From contig CALWKA010000004.1 of NCBI GenBank assembly GCA_944381155.1, positions 1 to 64,000 of the forward strand: a DNA stretch of 64,000 bases, given 5' to 3'. Within the stretch, counting starts at the first letter, position 1; every line of letters starts with the position of its first letter. Source of the stretch: an uncultured Clostridia bacterium (GTDB lineage: Bacteria > Bacillota > Clostridia > Christensenellales > UBA1242). The position numbers were made by a program, and so were the translations under genes. The notes below the pieces were generated by a model. That model saw only the letters and a program-made list of their open reading frames with translations. It did not search any database and was not told the origin of the DNA. Positions 58,713 through 64,000 of this stretch are shown here, piece after piece.

Positions 58713-61700
58713 TTATTCATCCGAATCATCCAAATCGTCAAACAATGCAGACTCATCAAATGTGCTACTATTGATATCACACTCATAATTCTTTTGAATA
58801 TCATCAAATTCAACTGTGACATCTTCAAGCGCTTGCTTGTTGACAGGTTCGATTGCACTGACTTCATCGCCTTCTTCGCTGACTTCATTGATTGAAAGTT
58901 CGTGATTGTCTGCCGTCAATATCTTCACATCTAGGCATAATCCTTGCATTTCCTTAACCAAAACTTTGAACGACTCTGGCATACCAGGTTCTGGAATAGG
59001 TTCACCTTTCACGATCGCTTCATAAGTCTTGATTCTTCCTTCCACATCATCCGATTTGATAGTGAGCATTTCTTGAAGAAGTCGTGATGCTCCATACGCT
59101 TCGAGCGCCCACACTTCCATTTCACCGAACCTTTGACCACCTAGTTGACCACGACCGCCAAGAGGTTGCTGAGTGATAAGTGCGTATGTTCCAATTCCAC
59201 GCGCGTGAATTTTATCATCTACCATATGGATAAGTTTCAACATATACATCACGCCCACTGTCGTTTTATTTTCAAATGGAAGTCCTGTCCTTCCGTCATA
59301 CAATTGCATCTTTCCATCTTCTGGAAGATTGTTTGCACGCAACAATTCTCTAATATCTTCTTCTTTTGCTCCGTCAAACGCAGGGCTAGCAACTTTCCAA
59401 TCTAGCGATTTAGCAGCAAGCCCTAGATGCATTTCAAGCAACTGTCCTAAATTCATACGAGATGGTATTCCCAATGGATTCAACACGATGTCCACCGTTT
59501 CGCCATTTGGCATATATGGCATATCTGATTCTGGAAGGACTACTGATATAACGCCTTTGTTACCATAACGACCTGCAAGTTTATCTCCGACTTGCAAAAT
59601 TCGTTTTTGTGCAATGTAAACTTTTACCATTACATTCACGCCTGCATCTAGTTCGTCTTTGTTCTTCCTAGACAGGATCTCTACGCCCACGACCACACCT
59701 TCTTCGCCGTGTTTTACTTTCAAAGAAGTGTTTTTAACTTCTTTCGTCTTTTCACCAAAGATTGCTTTTAATAGTCTTTCTTCAGGGGTAAGATCGGTTT
59801 CTCCTTTAGGAGTGACCTTTCCTACCAATATATCTCCCACCTTAACTTCGGTACCAATTCGAACAATACCATTTTCGTCAAGGTTCTTCAATGCGTCTTC
59901 GCCCACGCCGGCTATATCACGAGTGATTTCTTCATCGCCTAGTTTGGTAGTGCGCGCTTCGGTACGCACTTGTTGAATACTAATAGAAGTAAACACATCA
60001 TCGCGCACGATTCTTTCGTTCACCAATATAGCATCCTCGAAGTTGTATCCTTCCCAGTTCATAAACGCTACTGTCAAGTTCTTGCCTAGCGCCAACTCAC
60101 CATTTTCAGTGGATGCACCATCTACTAGCACATCACCCTTTTTCACTCTTTCGCCCTTTTTCACAATAGGTTTTTGATTGAAACAAGCTTTTTCGTTCGT
60201 GCGTTCAAACTTACGCAATTTGTGATTTACGATTGAGCCGTCATCATATTCCATAGTGATATAGTCACTTGAAACATATTTACAAACGCCGTCTTGCTCT
60301 GCCATTATGAGTGCGCCCGAGTCAACTGCAATTTTATGCTCAATACCTGTACCCACAATAGGGCTTTCAGATCTAATTAATGGAACGGACTGACATTGCA
60401 TATTACATCCCATCAATGCACGGTTCGCCGCGCAGTGTTCAACGAATGGAATCAAGTCTGCACCGACAGACAGTAATTGTCTTGGTGACAAGTCCACCAA
60501 ATCAATCATATTGGAATCTACTCGCGCAGTCTGACCATTGTGCCTACAATCAATATATCCTGATTGAAGAATATTTTTATCATCCACATCAACTGTTGCC
60601 TGTGCGATATAGTGACCGCGTTCTTCATCTGCCATCAAGAACACGATTTCATCAGTCAATTTGTGTGTGTTTGGATCCACCTTTCTATAAGGTGTTTCAA
60701 TAAATCCATATCTATTTACGCGCGCATAAGCGGCAAGTGAGGTCATAAGTCCGATAGGTTGTCCTTCTGGGGTCTCAACCACACATATACGCCCATAGTG
60801 AGATGGGTTGATATCACGAACTTCCACTGTTGCACGCTCTTTCTTGACACCACCCTTACCAAATGATGACAAACGCCTCTTGTTTCTCAAACTAGCGGCT
60901 GGATTAGTTTGATCCATCAACGCGCTCAACTGGTTAGTCGCCATAAATTCTTTGAAGATTTTATTTATCTGTCTAGCATTGACTATCTGACTAGGTGTCA
61001 CATCTGTCAAATCACGACTTTGCAACGCTTCTCTCACTTGTGTTTGAAGTTTTACCATACCGCTACGGAATTGATTCTTTAACAATTCACCGCTGGTAGC
61101 CACTCTACGCATAGACAAGTTATCAATTTCATCCGTCTCGCCCAAGCCGTCTATCAAATTCAAATGATAACTAACTGTGGCAAGAATATCGTCCAATGTC
61201 ACTTGATAATCTTCAAGTTTCCTAGCATTTGCCTTGATTGTAGCGCGAAGTGCATTTTCGTCATCTTTATTCTCTTTCATTATCTGTTGAAGCAAAGGCA
61301 AATAAACTAGTTCGGTGATGCCAAATTCTTCAGGATTGAGTTTAGCATAGGCAAACAAGTCCACGCGTTTGTTGCCTACCACATGCACCACTTTCTCATC
61401 CACCAAAACATCTGCACTATTAATTCCTGCATTTTGAATGGCATTAGCCTGTTCAATAGAGATTATTTCACCCTTTGAAACAAACAATTTTTTGCCCAAC
61501 TTTATATCTTCTGCTGCCACTTGATTTGCAATACGATTTGCTAGCGACAACTTTTTATTCAATTTAAAACGCCCAACCTTTTCCAAATTGTATTGTTGGA
61601 TGTTAAAGAATCTGTCATTTATATATGACAAAGTGTTTTCAGGGTTAGGGATTTCGCCTGGACGCGTCCTTCTACCAAATTCAATCAAAGCATCTTCTTG

Positions 61701-62396
61701 AGTGATTTGTTGCTCTTTGTCCAAAGTGTTGACAATGAATGGATGATGCGCAAAAATTTCCAACAATTCTTCGTTGGTATATCCAAAACATTTGAGCAAA
61801 ACGCCCAAACTCATTTTGAATTTTCTTTCCACAATCACGCGGAGTGAATCACCTGTCACCTGTTCAGTCTGTATCCACATACCGTGACTTGGTTGAATAG
61901 AACCAAAATAGTCCATACGACCATACTTGTTCAATTCCCCTGTGAACACCACGCCAGGAGATTTGATGAGTTGATTCAAAACAACACGTTCAACGCCGTT
62001 GCAAATAAATCCACCATCATTAGACATATATGGAATATCGCCCAAAAAGACTTCCTGATCCATAATTTGACCAGTTTCTTTCACCAAAAGACGAACATTC
62101 ACTTTGAGCGGAACGGTGTAACTAGTCTGCCTGCGCTTGCATTCTGCCCACGAAAATTTTGGTGTTTTGTCCACTGTATAACCCAAAAAAGACAACTCGG
62201 CTCTGTTCGAGTAGTCTATGATAGGATTAAATTCGTTCAAAACCTCTCCAATGTCTTCTTCTAAAAACTTTTTATACGATTCAATTTGAATGTTGAGTAG
62301 GTTTGGCATCGTGTATGGGACATCTTTCTTGGCAAAACTGTATCTTTCCGCCTTACCATTTTTAATTTTTTTGATGTTGAGTGTGTTTGAATTCAT
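58713..62396 (-). CDS. rpoB: RNA polymerase subunit beta
   Basis: A 1227-residue catalytic subunit. Conserved blocks include the rifampicin-pocket segment LSALMDQTNPAASLRNKRRL, GRICVVETPEGQPIGLM, GYNFEDAILVNERIV, GDKLAGRYGNKGVIS, and the C-terminal GGQRFGEMEVWALEAYGA. The pocket reads LSALMDQTNP where E. coli has LSQFMDQNNP. The C-terminal tail is long and acidic (about 70 residues). AAGGAG is seven bases before the ATG at 62396; an overlapping out-of-frame ATG lies 4 bp upstream. rplJ-rplL do not precede it, so it heads its own transcription unit. Confidence 0.99.
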   Translation of the reverse strand: MNSNTLNIKKIKNGKAERYSFAKKDVPYTMPNLLNIQIESYKKFLEEDIGEVLNEFNPIIDYSNRAELSFLGYTVDKTPKFSWAECKRRQTSYTVPLKVNVRLLVKETGQIMDQEVFLGDIPYMSNDGGFICNGVERVVLNQLIKSPGVVFTGELNKYGRMDYFGSIQPSHGMWIQTEQVTGDSLRVIVERKFKMSLGVLLKCFGYTNEELLEIFAHHPFIVNTLDKEQQITQEDALIEFGRRTRPGEIPNPENTLSYINDRFFNIQQYNLEKVGRFKLNKKLSLANRIANQVAAEDIKLGKKLFVSKGEIISIEQANAIQNAGINSADVLVDEKVVHVVGNKRVDLFAYAKLNPEEFGITELVYLPLLQQIMKENKDDENALRATIKANARKLEDYQVTLDDILATVSYHLNLIDGLGETDEIDNLSMRRVATSGELLKNQFRSGMVKLQTQVREALQSRDLTDVTPSQIVNARQINKIFKEFMATNQLSALMDQTNPAASLRNKRRLSSFGKGGVKKERATVEVRDINPSHYGRICVVETPEGQPIGLMTSLAAYARVNRYGFIETPYRKVDPNTHKLTDEIVFLMADEERGHYIAQATVDVDDKNILQSGYIDCRHNGQTARVDSNMIDLVDLSPRQLLSVGADLIPFVEHCAANRALMGCNMQCQSVPLIRSESPIVGTGIEHKIAVDSGALIMAEQDGVCKYVSSDYITMEYDDGSIVNHKLRKFERTNEKACFNQKPIVKKGERVKKGDVLVDGASTENGELALGKNLTVAFMNWEGYNFEDAILVNERIVRDDVFTSISIQQVRTEARTTKLGDEEITRDIAGVGEDALKNLDENGIVRIGTEVKVGDILVGKVTPKGETDLTPEERLLKAIFGEKTKEVKNTSLKVKHGEEGVVVGVEILSRKNKDELDAGVNVMVKVYIAQKRILQVGDKLAGRYGNKGVISVVLPESDMPYMPNGETVDIVLNPLGIPSRMNLGQLLEMHLGLAAKSLDWKVASPAFDGAKEEDIRELLRANNLPEDGKMQLYDGRTGLPFENKTTVGVMYMLKLIHMVDDKIHARGIGTYALITQQPLGGRGQLGGQRFGEMEVWALEAYGASRLLQEMLTIKSDDVEGRIKTYEAIVKGEPIPEPGMPESFKVLVKEMQGLCLDVKILTADNHELSINEVSEEGDEVSAIEPVNKQALEDVTVEFDDIQKNYECDINSSTFDESALFDDLDDSDE

Positions 62397-62511
62397 TCAT
62401 TAACTCCTTATTCAGATGTTTTCCCTATATTTATATAAGTAAATTACATATTAATAACTATATCATATATAAAATACATTTTCTACTAGGGACAATCGTT
62501 CAATCTAGTCA

Positions 62512-62540
62512 ATCATAGCATAATCCACAATTAATGTCAA
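62512..62540 (-). promoter_or_regulatory. promoter of rpoB-rpoC
   Basis: Reverse strand: perfect TTGACA (62540-62535), a 17-bp spacer, TATGAT (62517-62512). The leader to the rpoB ATG is about 110 nt. Confidence 0.88.
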
Positions 62541-62775
62541 TAGAATTTAACAAATATTTTTATAATTTTGTTATTTTATAACTGAATGCCATTCTTTGTG
62601 TCATAAAAATGAAACTGCACTCACCCAACTTTTCTCATACCTTAATTATAATCGTGTAGTTTTGTCTTAACTTCACGAATTTTTTAATAAAATATATAAT
62701 AAGATTAAATAATTTTAGATTTTCTAATAAAACTAGAAAACAAATAAAAAATATAAACAAAAAATATAAATAAAA

Positions 62776-62834
62776 AAATTCAACCCGTGTAGCGTTACCG
62801 CTTAATAATTCGCCTTTTGGGGTTGGTTGAATTT
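62776..62834 (-). ncRNA. candidate small structured RNA / terminator
   Basis: On the minus strand AAATTCAACC (62834-62825) pairs perfectly with GGTTGAATTT (62785-62776) and a run of seven T follows, as in an intrinsic terminator. The 39-nt interior is unusually long and GC-rich and contains its own hairpin AGCG-GTAA-CGCT (62802-62791), a GNRA-type loop. A TATAAT/TAATAT -10 with CTGACA upstream lies just before it (about 62840-62870), so a free RNA of about 60 nt is possible. Otherwise it is a second terminator for the Cys-rich gene. Confidence 0.5.
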
Positions 62835-63017
62835 CTTATATTATATTTTAAAAATTTTGTATGTCAGCCATTTTTAAAAATTTATCCTAAAATTTTAAGT
62901 GATTAAGCGATTGCTTGATTGCGTTTGAAGGTTTTTTAGATGAGTTGAGATGTCGCAAAAATTGACTATATTCATTTTTGTATCTTTTCTTTCATAAAGA
63001 TTGTGCTTTCAATAAAA

Positions 63018-63035
63018 AATGGGCGTACACCCATT
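63018..63035 (-). terminator. terminator downstream of the Cys-rich gene
   Basis: AATGGG/CCCATT with a 6-nt loop and six T on the minus strand. It lies 246 bp after the Cys-rich gene stop, leaving a long 3' end. Confidence 0.8.
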
Positions 63036-63280
63036 CAGATTGCGGATACATTTTTAAATTCATATAAATTTCTATATTATTTTACACTATATAATTATTA
63101 TAGAATTTTATTTTATATCTTTCTGTCTAAATGAATATATGTCCATTTTGATTAAACCACTTCTATTTTATTTGATATCAAAAAATGATTATACAATATC
63201 TCATTTGATTTGACTTTTTTCTTTTGAGTTGCAGTTAAATTATTTCATCATTAATCGACTTGGCGATTTCTTAAAACCTT

Positions 63281-63490
63281 TTAGCAACCGCAGTTATCTT
63301 TCTTTCCGCCACCACAGCCACATAAAATTAGCAAAATTATTATAAGTAGGCAAGGATCAACTTTACAACCACAATTGCATAAGATCAATATCAAGATAAT
63401 AATCCAAGTGCAATCATTACAGCCACATCCTGAATTGTTGCCACAATCGTTGCAACAGTCAGTTCCGCCAGCAAAGAATTTATTAAACAT
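63281..63490 (-). CDS. Cys-rich small membrane protein (high-cysteine type)
   Basis: A 69-residue protein with 14 Cys, mostly as C-G-C, C-N-C or CC pairs (CCNDCG at 12-17, CGC at 22-24, CNCGC at 38-42, CGC at 57-59, CGC at the very end). Two hydrophobic stretches (29-37 and 48-56) alternate with the Cys clusters. It resembles the high-cysteine chorion-class proteins annotated in clostridia, often thought to be spore-coat related. A strong AGGAGGAATT precedes the ATG. The nearby ATAGGA repeats (63496-63505, and inverted near 63589-63597) may be regulatory. Confidence 0.75.
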   Translation of the reverse strand: MFNKFFAGGTDCCNDCGNNSGCGCNDCTWIIILILILCNCGCKVDPCLLIIILLILCGCGGGKKDNCGC

Positions 63491-63795
63491 AATTCCTCCT
63501 ATCGTATTTTAAAAATTTCTAATATGTACTACAAAAGTCTTTGTCTTTGGTACCTAAAAACTTCCTTTGTATAATACATACTATTTGACGATAGGAAAAA
63601 ATGTTCCAGCAAATTCAAAATTCCAATTTGAAAAGCATACTAGGACGAAATAGAATTTTCGTTCGTCACCGATTCAAACGAAGCCATTATTTCAAATATC
63701 AGTTATATATAATAAAATATCTAAAACATATACTGATACTGATCATTTGCAATTTAGTTTATTATTTTATTATATTGCTTGATTGAATCAATATA
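63491..63795. other. spacer between the Cys-rich gene and the hflX-like gene
   Basis: A 305-bp gap. It contains an inverted repeat CCTATCGT ... ACGATAGG about 90 bp apart and a TATAAT near 63570. A 61-codon plus-strand frame at 63601 starts after AGGA but looks random in composition; I do not count it as a gene. Confidence 0.45.
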
Positions 63796-64000
63796 TTAAG
63801 AAAATGATTCAAGTTTTTGTCTTATCATTTGTTTTAGTTGAACAATATTTTTCCCACTCTTCGCGCCCACATAACAAGTGTCATACGGATATGATCTCAA
63901 TTTTGAAATCTCGCCGTCATTTAGTTTGTCAATCTTGTTGTAAACTAAAATCACCTTGTTGCTATCTGTGCCCACTCGCTTTAACTCTTTTTCTACCACT
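63796..64000 (-). CDS. HflX-like GTPase, C-terminal end (cut by the window edge)
   Basis: Only the last ~67 codons lie in the window; the 5' part is beyond the right edge. The G4 motif NKID (VILVYNKIDKLNDGE) and a G5-like GAKSGKN (SAK in most TRAFAC GTPases) are visible, followed by a short C-terminal helix (IVQLKQMIRQKLESFS). The preceding VEKELKRVGTDSNKVILVYNKID fits the HflX group, in which V-L-x-E-L-G precedes the G4 strand. HflX rescues stalled or damaged ribosomes. Era- or Obg-type GTPases are less likely because no C-terminal RNA-binding domain follows. Confidence 0.7.
   Translation of the reverse strand, partial: VVEKELKRVGTDSNKVILVYNKIDKLNDGEISKLRSYPYDTCYVGAKSGKNIVQLKQMIRQKLESFS

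Larger units (their letters stand above)
62541..63280. other. long spacer with two minus-strand terminators
   Basis: About 740 bp without a convincing protein gene. It holds the structured element at 62776-62834 and a terminator at 63018-63035. The 62840-63010 stretch between them has somewhat higher complexity and could be a non-coding RNA, but I recognise none of 6S, RNase P, SRP RNA or tmRNA motifs in it. Confidence 0.5.

Noticed and set aside
63601-63786. 61-codon plus-strand frame with AGGA before the ATG
   Set aside because: Basic and aromatic random-looking composition; the AGGA is part of an inverted repeat with the Cys-rich gene's ribosome-binding site. Not convincing as a gene.

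Overview
The window comes from a very AT-rich, low-GC Gram-positive bacterium (Bacillota), most likely an uncultivated clostridia-like lineage. The grounds are consensus sigma-A promoters (TTGACA-17-TATAAT type), a T-box leader on valS, a sepF cell-division gene, a SpoVB-like flippase, a YetF (DUF421)/DUF4363 pair typical of spore formers, small cysteine-rich and LysM proteins of spore-coat type, and large surface proteins carrying their own membrane anchors. A 16S rRNA 5' part is present, but I cannot place the order or genus from it by eye. Spore formation is an inference from these genes, not shown directly.

Layout. 1-435: 5' part of a 16S rRNA gene (minus strand) with a strong promoter near 700-725. 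1.2-5.0 kb: accessory minus-strand genes (surface protein, DUF4932-like metalloprotease, Smr-like protein, an unknown) with a striking 73-nt cloverleaf in a spacer at 2669-2741. 5.3-8.6 kb: tig-clpP-clpX, a folding/proteolysis operon. 8.7-11.8 kb: small membrane proteins, an RluD-family pseudouridine synthase and lspA (overlapping), then a small gene plus sepF. 12.2-23.1 kb: one giant 3638-residue anchored surface protein. 23.7-30.2 kb: rsmA, T-box-controlled valS, and groES-groEL. 30.2-40.1 kb: a SPOR-domain protein, a pair of half-size TSUP permeases, a 1104-residue surface protein with a cytoplasmic coiled coil, an HD protein, a LysM protein, a SpoVB-like flippase and yetF-DUF4363. 40.4-48.9 kb: uvrA with a J-domain-like membrane protein, pepF, and uvrB preceded by two winged-helix membrane proteins. 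49.1-54.7 kb: a 1287-residue Ig-like surface protein, a HicB-like two-gene unit and a small basic protein. 55.0-62.4 kb: rpoB-rpoC. 62.4-64 kb: a probable small RNA, a Cys-rich membrane peptide and the 3' end of an HflX-like GTPase gene.

How it fits together. Most of the core genes are housekeeping (transcription, excision repair, chaperones and proteases, tRNA charging, rRNA modification, lipoprotein processing, division). The distinctive part is the cell surface: four large or medium extracellular proteins make up roughly 19 kb, none with an LPXTG sorting signal. Each is held by a single membrane span, two of them with long charged or coiled-coil cytoplasmic tails. The second distinctive point is that both nucleotide-excision genes sit in transcription units with small tail-anchored proteins. 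Many start codons were moved inward from the longest reading frame because a good Shine-Dalgarno sequence points to an internal ATG.
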